Shown: positions 44,160-52,859 of the stretch, one piece after another | Layout: each line of letters begins with the position of its first letter | Position numbering within the stretch: the first letter of the stretch is position 1 | NCBI RefSeq assembly: GCF_900091705.1 | Contig: NZ_LT594785.1 | Span: 1,094,857-1,158,856 of the forward strand | Direction of reading: 5' to 3' | Length of the DNA stretch: 64,000 bases | DNA from: Clostridium mediterraneense | Lineage (GTDB): Bacteria; Bacillota; Clostridia; Clostridiales; Clostridiaceae | Notes under the pieces: generated by a model | What the model was told of the DNA's origin: nothing | Databases searched by the model: none | What the model saw: the letters and a program-made list of their open reading frames with translations, nothing else | Made by a program: the position numbers and the translations under genes

Positions 44160-44897
44160 ATGGACTTTAAAGGTAAAGTTGCTGTAATCACTGGTGGAAC
44201 TAGAGGGATTGGAAAAGCTATAGCTTTAGAGATGGTTAGAAATGGAGCAAATGTAGTTTTAAATTATACAAATAATGATTTTGAAGCTGAAAAAACTTTA
44301 AATGAGATTAAAGAAAAAGGTGGATATGCATTATTAGTTAAAGCTAGTGTTGGAGAATTAAAAGGTTGTGAAACTATTATAAATACTGCTATAGAAAGCT
44401 TTGGAAAAATTGATTTTCTTATAAATAATGCAGCTATATCTGAGGTAGGCTTATTTATGGATGTTACTGATGAAGGGCTTAATAATATTTTAGATATAAA
44501 TTTAAAAGGAGTATTAAATTGTAGTAAGATTGCTATGACTCATTTAATAGAAAGTAGGGGAGCTATAGTTAATATTTCTTCTATATGGGGTAATGTTGGA
44601 GCATCTTGTGAAGTTTTATATTCAACTACTAAAGGAGCTATAAATTTATTTACAAAATCACTTGCAAAAGAAATGGCTATGTCAGGAATAAGAGTTAATG
44701 CAGTAGCTCCTGGTGTTATAAATACTGAGATGAATTCATGGATGGATCAAAGTGAAAGAGAAGCTTTAGAAGAGGAAATACCTCTAAATAGATTTGGTAA
44801 TACAGAAGAGATTGCAAGTGTTGTTAGCTTCTTATGCTCAGAAAAGGCTTCATATGTAACAGGACAAATAATTACAGTTGATGGAGGAATGTTATAG
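44160..44897 (+). CDS. Short-chain dehydrogenase/reductase (FabG-like)
   Basis: 245 residues from ATG 44160; AAAGGAG is 7 bases upstream, whereas ATG 44154 is too close. Rossmann motif TGGTRGIGKA, NNAA at about residue 86, the Ser of NISSIWG, and the YxxxK pair in YSTTKGAINL complete the active site. The C-terminus SFLCSEKASYVTGQIITVDG is FabG-like. It reduces a carbonyl with NAD(P)H; the substrate is unknown. It is not in a fatty-acid cluster, so a fatty-acid role is not implied. Confidence 0.93.
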   Translation: MDFKGKVAVITGGTRGIGKAIALEMVRNGANVVLNYTNNDFEAEKTLNEIKEKGGYALLVKASVGELKGCETIINTAIESFGKIDFLINNAAISEVGLFMDVTDEGLNNILDINLKGVLNCSKIAMTHLIESRGAIVNISSIWGNVGASCEVLYSTTKGAINLFTKSLAKEMAMSGIRVNAVAPGVINTEMNSWMDQSEREALEEEIPLNRFGNTEEIASVVSFLCSEKASYVTGQIITVDGGML

Positions 44898-45111
44898 TTA
44901 TTTATTGCAAATACTTTATTATAGTGAGTAGTTTATAAAAGAGATAGATAAATTGTAAAATAAAAATTTATTTTTTGTTTTACAAGTATTTGCTAAATGT
45001 TTTAATCTATATTAAAATAACTTAGTAAAATAGTTTAAAAATTACTTTTAATATTTAATAAAAAATAAAAGTAATTTCATTTTTAACAAAAGATAATACA
45101 GAGGTGAAATT
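44898..45111. other. Intergenic stretch of 214 bases
   Basis: AT-rich, containing an imperfect TTTTACAA-like repeat and a T-rich run. No gene was seen, nor any definite terminator. Confidence 0.35.
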
Positions 45112-45519
45112 ATGAACGAAGCAACAAAATGGATTAATGAAAATGTCATTATAGACAGAGAAGAAATAAATAGATGGCTTAAGAAAACTGTTAACTCAAA
45201 GAGTGATAAGTATCAAAAATTATATAAGCCAGTTCCAATAACAGGGGATTATAATTTATTAGGATTTAGTATTAAATCTTTATGTAGAACAGCAGAAGTT
45301 ATGTATGGTTATGAAGATGAAACAAATAGAGTATATATAAACTATTTAACAATTGCTTTAAATGATGCTATAAAGGCAGAATTCAATTTAGAAGTTTTAG
45401 ATGTAGATGATTATGATAAATTAGTTGAATACTCAAAGGCTGTAGTAGAAGAATTACAAAGTCTTTGTGCTATAAATATTTGTTATACATTAGTTGAATT
45501 ATATAAGAAATTTGTATAA
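45112..45519 (+). CDS. Hypothetical helical protein, 135 residues
   Basis: Soluble, predicted mostly helical, with no signal peptide or membrane helix. It begins NEATKWINENVIIDREEINRW and has YGYEDETNRVYINYLTIALN, a region with regular hydrophobic spacing. I do not recognise the family. AGAGGTG precedes the ATG and a strong terminator follows, so it is a free-standing expressed gene. Confidence 0.65.
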   Translation: MNEATKWINENVIIDREEINRWLKKTVNSKSDKYQKLYKPVPITGDYNLLGFSIKSLCRTAEVMYGYEDETNRVYINYLTIALNDAIKAEFNLEVLDVDDYDKLVEYSKAVVEELQSLCAINICYTLVELYKKFV

Positions 45520-45524
45520 AAAAT

Positions 45525-45558
45525 AAGATGGTGCAGATATTGCACCATCTTTATTTTT
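45525..45558. terminator. Terminator between the hypothetical gene and the GH85 gene
   Basis: AAGATGGTGCA (45525-45535) pairs perfectly with TGCACCATCTT (45541-45551), 5-base loop, then TATTTTTATT. On the minus strand the stem is followed by TATTTTTTATAC, so it serves both converging genes. Confidence 0.88.
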
Positions 45559-48355
45559 ATTTTATTTTACCATCTATACCATTAAGCTCAATTTCATATA
45601 TTCTTGCAGCAGAATCAGAACCTTGAGATGGTTTTAAAATATTAACTTTTACAAATTTAGCTTCAGTAGCCTTAAATGCATGTTTAGAAACAGAAGCAGT
45701 ATTTTCTTCTACTGTAAGAACAGTATCAAAAGTTTTTCCATCTAAACTTGTTTCAACAGAGAAGCTACCTGTATTCATATTTTCAGCCTCTCCACCAGCT
45801 TCAGCATTTGACATTATAATTTCACTTATAGTTTTAATGTCACCTAAATCAATAGTTATGCTATGAGGAGCCTTACCAGTAGCACACCATTTAGTATCTG
45901 TTTTACCATCTACAGCAAACTCAGGAGCTTCATTAGCATTAACGAATGATGAAGCAGTTGTAGATTTATTTAAAGCAACATTTGTAAGTTCTCCAGTAAC
46001 ATTTTTGCTAACTGTTATTATCTTTTCCATTGTCTTAACATCTTCGCCTTTTTCATTTTTAGCTGTTAAAGTAACAGTGTAAGTTCCTTCTTTATCATAA
46101 GTTACAGTAGGAGCTTTTTCAGTGCTTGTTTCAGTTTTAGCACCAGGGAAACTCCAAGAAACTTCTTTTGTAACATCAGAACTTAAACTTTCAAATTTTA
46201 CAGATTCACCAGGAGCTATTAAAGTTTTAGAAACACTAAAGTTTGCTCTAGGAATATCATTATCTGGCCATTCTACACTTGTAGTAGCTGCCTTACCACG
46301 CTCACTAGCAGTATTTACTGCAACAACCTCGATATTAGTAATATCAGATACTTCATCTCTTTGAAGAGCATTTATAAAGAAGTTAGTTGATGGAGTAGCA
46401 CCAAGGAATGATTTAGATTTATCATCATTTATTCTATAAATTTCATAATGACTAATATCATCTACATTATTAGCTTCCCATGTTAACTTTATTCCAGCAA
46501 GAGTATCATCTTCTTCAAATTTAGTATCCTCAACATTTACCTTAGTAACATCAGCTTTCTTAAATTTAGTTTTTGAATCACTGATATTTATATTACCAAG
46601 ATTTATCATGATACCATCAGCATTTTCTTTAGAAGACATTTTATAAGAAATAGATTTAACTGTGTTTCCAGCAAATTTAGATACTTTGTAAGAAAGAGTA
46701 GTCCATTCTGTTCCTACAGAAGAATCAGCTTCTATAACTTCTTTTGTTCCATCTTCAAATTCTAATACTAAATCTAAGTTAGATTCTAAGCTTGATTTAG
46801 CTGTAGTAGTGAAGTTAGTTGATTTAGTTAATTTAAGATCAGAACTATAAAGTTTAATAGTTGATGCTTTATTAGCTTCAAGATTACCATAAAGCTTTAT
46901 TGAGTTACCTCCATAGTAAGCGTTTGCAAAATCAAGTGAAGGAGTAAGAGAATTATTACCTTCTTGATCTAATACCCATCTATAAGTTGGCATAACATCT
47001 GCCATACTTCTATTATTCCAATCAAGTTCAGAAACTTTTTCTCCATCTATAAAGAAATTATATCCATTACCAATATTGAAGTTTGTATTGAATGGTAAAC
47101 TATTCACAACAGTTTTTTCTACTGCATATGTTGAAATACCTCTCCAACTTGTACCAGTAGCAGTTGTTGCAAGTGCAGGATTTCCAAGTTCATTAACCCA
47201 GTACTTGTTTTCTTTATCTTGGAAAGAGTCTACAGAATCTGATGAGAAATAAGTCCAGCTTGGACAATATAATCCAAGTGAAGTAAATGTCTTACCAGGA
47301 GATTTTTCTAGTAAGTCCCATCTTACTGGAGTTGTTGTACCATTTGCTTGAGTATCAATACCTGCATATAAGTTATAAGGATCTATACCAAGTTTTGATG
47401 CATTTTTATCTGAATTTTTAAGAAGTTCTTTTTCTATAAGCTCTTTATTAGTCCACCAGAAATTTAAGAACATACTATCTGCAACAGACTTTTTATCACC
47501 ATCTATTAAGAAATATTCATTTTTTTCTGTTAGACCATTTTGCCAGTCCATTTCACCATCTTTAGTCATAGAATCATACCACATAATTTCAAATGAATCT
47601 TTAGCCTTAGATTTGAATTCTTTTATAAATTCTTGCATTAATGAAGCGTGTTTTTCAGTTAAAGGAGCTTCATCTATTCCTTCTGTTTCTTGGTTTATAA
47701 ACCAACCATCAAATCCATATGTTTTAGCAACTTCTATTAATTTATCTACCATTGGGAAGTTACCATTTTTATCTTTAGTTAAAAATTCATCTAACCATTC
47801 TAATTTTCCACCATGAGCTGTCATTGGGAAAAATACTGTTCCAAGAACAGGAACTCCATTTTTATGAGCTGAGTCAATAACATCTGGAGTAGGTGGAACT
47901 ATAAGTCCTTCTCCTGAAGAACCTCCCCAGTAAACTAGTTTATCTATATATTGCCAATAAGAGAATGTATTTGATGAAAACTTAGTAGAACCACGTGAAG
48001 GATTTCCACTTGTAGATTCATTCATTATTGAAATTGCTACAACCTTCATATCTTTATCTTGTGTTTTATTAATAGTATTTAACTTTGATTTATCAACTCT
48101 ATCAGCAAGAGGAATAACACTTTTATTATATTTTAGATTAGGATCTTTCTCTGCATTCCATGATAATAGTTCGGATGGGAACCAATGATTTGAAGTAGGA
48201 CTATTTAACATTAAAACTTCACTACCTTCTTCTGTAATTTTGTAATTAGTTTTAGAAAGTCCTTCAGAAGAACATGAGATTAATGTTAGTCCAAGTGATG
48301 TAGCTAAAAGTAATGATATTGTTTTTTTTGATTTGTGCGAAATTTTATTTGGCAT
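45557..48355 (-). CDS. GH85 endo-beta-N-acetylglucosaminidase lipoprotein
   Basis: 932 residues. Lipoprotein signal with lipobox LISC (Cys28). The GH85 catalytic domain spans about 50-430: YWQYIDKLVYWGGSSGEGL, FPMTAHGG, and GFDGWFINQETEG, in which N221 and E223 are the expected assisting and acid residues. A beta-sandwich and Fn3-like region follow, then a PKD-like domain (about 690-785, GTYTVTLTAKNEKGED) and a C-terminal F5/8 discoidin-type carbohydrate-binding domain (about 790-925, DGKTDTKWCATG). GH85 enzymes cut the chitobiose core of N-glycans. It is anchored at the surface, so it probably trims host glycoproteins such as mucins for food or exposure. AAGGGGGA precedes the ATG. Confidence 0.93.
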   Translation of the reverse strand: MPNKISHKSKKTISLLLATSLGLTLISCSSEGLSKTNYKITEEGSEVLMLNSPTSNHWFPSELLSWNAEKDPNLKYNKSVIPLADRVDKSKLNTINKTQDKDMKVVAISIMNESTSGNPSRGSTKFSSNTFSYWQYIDKLVYWGGSSGEGLIVPPTPDVIDSAHKNGVPVLGTVFFPMTAHGGKLEWLDEFLTKDKNGNFPMVDKLIEVAKTYGFDGWFINQETEGIDEAPLTEKHASLMQEFIKEFKSKAKDSFEIMWYDSMTKDGEMDWQNGLTEKNEYFLIDGDKKSVADSMFLNFWWTNKELIEKELLKNSDKNASKLGIDPYNLYAGIDTQANGTTTPVRWDLLEKSPGKTFTSLGLYCPSWTYFSSDSVDSFQDKENKYWVNELGNPALATTATGTSWRGISTYAVEKTVVNSLPFNTNFNIGNGYNFFIDGEKVSELDWNNRSMADVMPTYRWVLDQEGNNSLTPSLDFANAYYGGNSIKLYGNLEANKASTIKLYSSDLKLTKSTNFTTTAKSSLESNLDLVLEFEDGTKEVIEADSSVGTEWTTLSYKVSKFAGNTVKSISYKMSSKENADGIMINLGNINISDSKTKFKKADVTKVNVEDTKFEEDDTLAGIKLTWEANNVDDISHYEIYRINDDKSKSFLGATPSTNFFINALQRDEVSDITNIEVVAVNTASERGKAATTSVEWPDNDIPRANFSVSKTLIAPGESVKFESLSSDVTKEVSWSFPGAKTETSTEKAPTVTYDKEGTYTVTLTAKNEKGEDVKTMEKIITVSKNVTGELTNVALNKSTTASSFVNANEAPEFAVDGKTDTKWCATGKAPHSITIDLGDIKTISEIIMSNAEAGGEAENMNTGSFSVETSLDGKTFDTVLTVEENTASVSKHAFKATEAKFVKVNILKPSQGSDSAARIYEIELNGIDGKIK

Positions 48356-48525
48356 ATGAATCCCCCTTAAATTAAGTCTTTAATTCTTTATAAGAAAAAA
48401 TTTCCAAGAAAACGTTTAATTAAAAGATAGCATGAAAACATTTTCTGAATAAGTGTAAAAATCCTTAAAAAGGTGGACAAATTCTAAAAATAGACTTTTT
48501 AATTAAAATTTATCACTTGAAAAGT
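48356..48525. other. Upstream region of the GH85 gene
   Basis: 170 bases with no gene. The strand toward the GH85 gene contains AT-rich promoter-like sequence, but no clear catabolite operator was identified. Confidence 0.3.
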
Positions 48526-48575
48526 AAAAAAAAGACAAACTAAATTTAATTTCAACAATAGTTTGTCTTTTTTTT
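48526..48575 (-). terminator. Intrinsic terminator of the S66 peptidase gene
   Basis: AAAAAAAAGACAAACTA (48526-48542) pairs with TAGTTTGTCTTTTTTTT (48559-48575), 16-base loop. The minus strand ends in a T-run. Confidence 0.85.
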
Positions 48576-48577
48576 AT

Positions 48578-49465
48578 TTAAAATCTATAGTTCTTACCAA
48601 TTATAAGACATTTAGCATCAGAACCATGACCTAGGTTATTAGTTTTTATTATAGGAATTTGTGAATCTTCACCAAGTATATCTATAAGCATTTCTTCAAC
48701 AGTAGGGTTAATATTATTAAGATCCATTTCAGTAAATGTTCCAAGAATAATTCCTTTTACATCATTTAGAATACCCATTTGCTTATATTGAGTTAGGTAA
48801 GTATAAATTTTAGCAGCATTTCCACTATAACTTTCTAGGAAAAGTACTTTATCTTTAAAATCAGGTAAATAAGGAGTACCAGCAAGTTTTAAAAGACATC
48901 TGATATTTCCACCAACAACTTTTCCAGATAAAGATTCTCCTTTTATAAATTCATAATCAAAATTAAATAATTCAGAATCATTTCCTATTATTGATTTTTT
49001 GAAATCTTCAATTTGTTTTTCTTTAAAATCACCATTTATTAAATGTCTTAATTGGTAGTGGAAAGTAGGGAAGCCACATTTATTATTTATTACATTTAGT
49101 ATTGGAGATACGTCACTATATCCGAAGAAAAGCTTAGGATTAGATTTTATAATATCAAAATCTAAATAATCTAAAATTGAATTTGATAGATCTCCACCAG
49201 ATAAATCAAAAATTGCTTTTACTTGCTTGTTAGCAAAAAGTTCATTTAGATATTCAGCTTTTTCTTTTGCGGGAAAATTAAAAGGATTTCCTGTTTTCTC
49301 TGCAAATAGATTATCTTTATATATAACATTTATTCCAAAACTATTTAGGATTTCTCTTAAGGCTTCTATATTTTGTTTAGAAAATTTAGAAATAGCATTT
49401 GATGAAGTAAAAAATGCTACTAAATCATTTGCTTTTAATAAAGTTGACAAATTTATCCTCTCCAT
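48578..49465 (-). CDS. S66-family carboxypeptidase (LD-carboxypeptidase/MccF-like)
   Basis: 295 residues, usual length. The serine nucleophile is S94 in LSGGDLSNSILDYLDFDI (family GGYxS); E211 in LFLESYSG and H280 in NLGHGSDAK complete the Ser-Glu-His set, and FFGYSDVS is the conserved following block. Family members trim the D-Ala from tetrapeptide murein stems for recycling (LdcA) or inactivate peptide antibiotics such as microcin C (MccF). Without a signal peptide it acts in the cytoplasm. No antibiotic cluster is adjacent. Confidence 0.92.
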   Translation of the reverse strand: MERINLSTLLKANDLVAFFTSSNAISKFSKQNIEALREILNSFGINVIYKDNLFAEKTGNPFNFPAKEKAEYLNELFANKQVKAIFDLSGGDLSNSILDYLDFDIIKSNPKLFFGYSDVSPILNVINNKCGFPTFHYQLRHLINGDFKEKQIEDFKKSIIGNDSELFNFDYEFIKGESLSGKVVGGNIRCLLKLAGTPYLPDFKDKVLFLESYSGNAAKIYTYLTQYKQMGILNDVKGIILGTFTEMDLNNINPTVEEMLIDILGEDSQIPIIKTNNLGHGSDAKCLIIGKNYRF

Positions 49466-49613
49466 TCTAGTTAGATATATATATATAATTATAATTCAAA
49501 AATATGTATTTATAAATTTAAAATTAAACTTTATCAGAGATTAGATGAAATTATATTTAATAATTCCTATTAATGGTATATAATTCAAGTGGAGATTATT
49601 TTAGGGGGATAAA

Positions 49614-50267
49614 ATGAAAAAGAAGTTTACAATTTTAAGTTTAATTTTAAGTTCTATGTTAATCTTTATTTCGTGTAGTGGATATAATGGAAAGGTAGCT
49701 GAAATAGAGAAGCCAGAAAAATTACCTATGGCTATTATAAAAATAAAGGGGTATGGAGAGCTGAAAGTTGACTTATATCCACATAAGGCTCCTAATACAG
49801 TTAATAATTTCATAGAACTTGCAAATAATAAATTTTATGATGGTTTAACTATACATAGGGTCGTTAGAGATTTTGTTTTACAAGGAGGATGTCCTAATGG
49901 TGATGGAACAGGAGATCCAGGATATTCTATAAAAGGTGAGTTTAAAGCTAATGGATTTAATATAAATGATATAAAGCATGAAAAAGGTGTTTTATCCATG
50001 GCTAGAGGACTAGAGAATGATTCAGTTGGAAGTCAATTTTTTATTATGTTAGACGATAATAATACTTTAGATGGGAATTATTCAGCATTTGGAAAGCTTG
50101 TTTCAGGTATGGAAGTATTAGATAAAATAAATAAAATACAAATATTAGATGAAACTGATAAGAATGCAAAGACAATGGGAAGAGATATACCAAAGGATAA
50201 AATATATATTGAGAGTATTAGAATAGAGATGAATGGAAATAAGGTAGGAAAAGTCGAAAAAATATAA
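49614..50267 (+). CDS. Cyclophilin-type peptidyl-prolyl isomerase lipoprotein
   Basis: 217 residues. Lipoprotein signal with lipobox FISC (Cys21). The cyclophilin fold has KAPNTVNNFIELANNKFYDG, LTIHRVVRDFVLQGG, GVLSMARGLENDSVGSQFFI and SAFGKLVSGMEVLDKI. The arginine in IHRV and the FVLQGG block are the active-site core. It isomerises prolyl bonds of exported proteins on the outer face of the membrane. AGGGGG precedes the ATG. The next gene, of unknown function, starts 102 bases on. Confidence 0.95.
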   Translation: MKKKFTILSLILSSMLIFISCSGYNGKVAEIEKPEKLPMAIIKIKGYGELKVDLYPHKAPNTVNNFIELANNKFYDGLTIHRVVRDFVLQGGCPNGDGTGDPGYSIKGEFKANGFNINDIKHEKGVLSMARGLENDSVGSQFFIMLDDNNTLDGNYSAFGKLVSGMEVLDKINKIQILDETDKNAKTMGRDIPKDKIYIESIRIEMNGNKVGKVEKI

Positions 50268-50369
50268 TGGTTTACATATTAAATTTTAATAATATTTAAT
50301 ATTTTGATTTTTAAAATAACAAAAGAAGTGTATAATTAAATTAATAATTTGATTATTAGGAGAGGTAAT

Positions 50370-50678
50370 ATGGAAAGTTTATATAAAGAATTTTACTATG
50401 ATATGCTTAACTCAAAGAAAGAAATAGGTAATTTTGCTTTAGATTTAGATGTAGAATTCACTGAGTTTAAGAATGAGGAAGAATTAATAAATTATGTAGC
50501 AAAGTTATTAAAGAAAAATGGTGGCAGAAAAGTATTTACAATACTTTGGAGTAACGGAAAATTAGATCTTAGTATTGAAGCACTAGTATTAAAAGATAAA
50601 TATAAATCTTTATTTAATGAGGAAATAAAAGAGCAGAGTAGAAAAATTCTTTATCAATATGGTTATAAAATAAGTTAA
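50370..50678 (+). CDS. Hypothetical protein, 102 residues
   Basis: The start is ATG 50370, after AGGAGAGG; upstream in-frame TTG 50349 precedes that site. The protein is soluble, acidic then basic, with EEELINYVAKLLKKNGGRKVF and FTILWSNGKLDLSIEALVLK, an alpha/beta pattern. No family recognised. It is 18 bases upstream of exonuclease III and likely cotranscribed with it. Confidence 0.65.
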   Translation: MESLYKEFYYDMLNSKKEIGNFALDLDVEFTEFKNEEELINYVAKLLKKNGGRKVFTILWSNGKLDLSIEALVLKDKYKSLFNEEIKEQSRKILYQYGYKIS

Positions 50679-50696
50679 TATATAGGTGGTGATAAA

Positions 50697-51455
50697 ATGA
50701 AATTAATTTCATGGAATGTAAATGGCTTAAGAGCTTGTGTTAAAAAAGGGTTTATAGAATATTTTAAAGAGCAAGATGCTGATATATTCTGTATACAAGA
50801 AAGTAAGCTTCAAGAAGGTCAAATAGATTTATCAGAAATGTTAGAAGGTTATCATGATTATTGGAATTATGCAGAGAAAAAAGGTTATTCAGGAACAGCT
50901 ATTTTTTCAAAGAAAGAACCTTTAAGTGTAAGTTATGGAATTGGAATAGAAGAACATGATAAAGAAGGAAGAGTTATAACTCTTGAATTTGAAGATTTTT
51001 ATATGGTGACAGTTTATACACCTAATGCGCAACAAGAACTTAAGAGACTTGAGTATAGAATGAGTTGGGAAGATGAATTTAGATTATATCTTATGAAACT
51101 TGATAAAATAAAACCAGTTGTTGTTTGTGGTGATTTAAATGTTGCTCATAAAGAAATAGATCTTAAAAATTTTAAAACTAATAGAGGAAATCCAGGATTT
51201 TCAGATGAAGAAAGAGAAAAGATGACTATTCTTTTAGGTTCAGGATTTGTAGATAGTTTTAGATATTTCTATCCAGAAGTAACAGGAAGATATTCATGGT
51301 GGTCATATAGAGCTAATGCTAGAGCTAATAATTCAGGATGGAGAATTGATTATTTCTTAGTTTCAGAAAAATTAAAGGAAAGAATAAAAGATGCTGATAT
51401 ACATCATGATGTAATGGGATCAGATCATTGTCCAGTTGTTTTATATATGGATTAA
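50697..51455 (+). CDS. exoA: Exodeoxyribonuclease III (AP endonuclease)
   Basis: 252 residues. It begins KLISWNVNGLRACVKKGF (metal-binding Asn), with DIFCIQESKLQ (catalytic Glu), TVYTPNAQQELKRL, VVCGDLNVAHKEIDL (Asp-Asn) and GSDHCPVVL (the His-containing end). It nicks DNA 5' to abasic sites and removes 3' blocks in base-excision repair. AGGTGGTG precedes the ATG. Confidence 0.97.
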   Translation: MKLISWNVNGLRACVKKGFIEYFKEQDADIFCIQESKLQEGQIDLSEMLEGYHDYWNYAEKKGYSGTAIFSKKEPLSVSYGIGIEEHDKEGRVITLEFEDFYMVTVYTPNAQQELKRLEYRMSWEDEFRLYLMKLDKIKPVVVCGDLNVAHKEIDLKNFKTNRGNPGFSDEEREKMTILLGSGFVDSFRYFYPEVTGRYSWWSYRANARANNSGWRIDYFLVSEKLKERIKDADIHHDVMGSDHCPVVLYMD

Positions 51456-51469
51456 TATTTTAATAAATA

Positions 51470-51505
51470 AAAAAGCTAGTCTAATATTTTGTAGACTAGC
51501 TTTTT
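51470..51505 (+). terminator. Intrinsic terminator of exoA
   Basis: AAAAAGCTAGTCTA (51470-51483) pairs perfectly with TAGACTAGCTTTTT (51492-51505), 8-base loop. Confidence 0.88.
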
Positions 51506-51510
51506 ATATA

Positions 51511-51540
51511 AAAAGAGGTTGTCTCTATTGAGACAACCTT
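51511..51540 (-). terminator. Intrinsic terminator of ldh
   Basis: AGGTTGTCTC (51516-51525) pairs with GAGACAACCT (51530-51539), 4-base loop. The minus strand continues CTTTTTATA. It stands back to back with the exoA terminator. Confidence 0.88.
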
Positions 51541-51553
51541 TAATTACTTTATA

Positions 51554-52504
51554 TTATAATGCTGAATTAGCTAAGTGAGTCTTTAAGATATCAGCTGATT
51601 CCTTAAGTTTCTTAACTTCTTCTTCATTAAGAGGCATTTCAAGAACTTTCTTAGCACCATCTCTATTTATTATTGTTGGGATAGCTAAATGGATATCGCT
51701 TATTCCATATTGTCCTTCGAATAATGATGATACTGGAAGTATTGAATTTTCATCTCTTAAGATAGCTTCAACTATTCTTGCTACTGATAATCCGATAGCA
51801 TAGTTTGTATATCCTTTTCTATTTATGATTTCATAAGCAGCGTTCTTAACTTTTTCTGGGATTTCTTGTTTTAATTCAGTATCACATTCTCCACATACAT
51901 CTGAACAATATTGTGAGATAGGCATTCCAGCTATATCTGTTAAGCTCCAAGCTGTTATTTCTGAATCTCCATGTTCTCCTATGATATATGTGTTAATGCT
52001 CTTTGCATCAAGATTGAAGTGGTCTCCAAGCATATATTTAAGTCTTGATGTATCAAGAACTGTACCTGATCCGATAACTCTGTTTTTAGGGAATCCTGAA
52101 AGTTTATAAGTTATATGAGTTAATATATCAACTGGATTTGATACAACAAGTAAAATAGAGTTTGGACTATATTTTACTATCTCAGGTATTATTTGATTAA
52201 ATACCTTAAGGTTTTTATTAATTATATCAAGTCTTGTTTCTCCTGGTTTTTGTCCAATTCCTGCTGTTATAACAACTATATCTGAATCCTTTGTATCTTC
52301 ATAATCTCCTGAAATTACATTTACTGATTTAACGAATGATGCTCCATGAGCAAGATCCATTGCTTCTCCTTCAGCTTTGTTCTTATCTATATCAACAATT
52401 ACTATTTCTGAAGCTAATGATTGAATCATTAATGCATAAGCAGATGCTGATCCAACAAATCCAGCTCCTATTATAGATATTTTATTTGTTTTTTTATTTA
52501 ACAT
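51554..52504 (-). CDS. ldh: L-lactate dehydrogenase
   Basis: 316 residues from ATG 52504, which has GGAGTG upstream; the in-frame GTG at 52513 is part of that site. NAD-binding [11 protein letters not shown], substrate loop [12 protein letters not shown] (Q85 selects pyruvate over oxaloacetate), SNPVDILT and catalytic H178 in IIGEHGDSE are intact. It reduces pyruvate to L-lactate and regenerates NAD+ in fermentation. It is monocistronic, with a good promoter and unusual upstream repeats. Confidence 0.97.
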   Translation of the reverse strand: MLNKKTNKISIIGAGFVGSASAYALMIQSLASEIVIVDIDKNKAEGEAMDLAHGASFVKSVNVISGDYEDTKDSDIVVITAGIGQKPGETRLDIINKNLKVFNQIIPEIVKYSPNSILLVVSNPVDILTHITYKLSGFPKNRVIGSGTVLDTSRLKYMLGDHFNLDAKSINTYIIGEHGDSEITAWSLTDIAGMPISQYCSDVCGECDTELKQEIPEKVKNAAYEIINRKGYTNYAIGLSVARIVEAILRDENSILPVSSLFEGQYGISDIHLAIPTIINRDGAKKVLEMPLNEEEVKKLKESADILKTHLANSAL

Positions 52505-52550
52505 ACAAATCACTCCTAAATCTTTTCTTAAGTAAATTTGGGATAAAAAG

Positions 52551-52566
52551 GTGTTATAAATAACAC
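52551..52566 (-). promoter_or_regulatory. Palindrome in the ldh leader
   Basis: GTGTTAT and ATAACAC form a 7-bp inverted repeat around AA. It lies between the predicted transcription start and the ldh ATG, where a repressor could block transcription. Confidence 0.45.
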
Positions 52567-52609
52567 AAACTTTTAGAATTTTTAATCCCTAGTAAAACAC
52601 TATAAATTA

Positions 52610-52638
52610 ATTATATACCATAAAAAGAGCATAATCAA
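52610..52638 (-). promoter_or_regulatory. Sigma-A promoter of ldh
   Basis: On the minus strand TTGATT (52638-52633) and perfect TATAAT (52615-52610), 17-base spacer. Confidence 0.7.
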
Positions 52639-52660
52639 TGCATTTTAAACAATTAAAAGA

Positions 52661-52702
52661 TTGTTAACAAATATACTAAGTTTGTTAACAAATATACTAA
52701 GT
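52661..52702. repeat. Perfect 21-bp tandem repeat with TTGTTAACAA palindromes upstream of ldh
   Basis: TTGTTAACAAATATACTAAGT occurs twice with no gap (52661-52681 and 52682-52702). Each copy contains the 10-bp palindrome TTGTTAACAA, placing two sites 21 bp, or two helical turns, apart on one face of the DNA. It lies just upstream of the ldh -35. The half-sites match those of the redox repressor Rex (TTGTTAA), but the usual 4-base spacer is missing. Confidence 0.6.
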
Positions 52703-52782
52703 ATTAAATATAAAAAAAGCTTATAAAAGTATTTAAGGATAAGAAAAACTCTAAATTTAAGCTAAAATGGTCAAATTTGTTT

Positions 52783-52811
52783 TTGAGACTAAATGAATTT
52801 AGCAATATAAT
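52783..52811 (+). promoter_or_regulatory. Sigma-A promoter of the ClC channel gene
   Basis: TTGAGA (52783-52788) and perfect TATAAT (52806-52811), 17-base spacer, 48 bases upstream of the gene. Confidence 0.65.
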
Positions 52812-52859
52812 ATAATAGGAATAAAATATGAATAAAAATTAAATAGGAGATGATATGGA

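Noticed and set aside
52661..52702. Direct repeats considered as a CRISPR array
   Set aside because: Only two copies with no spacer between them and no cas genes nearby.
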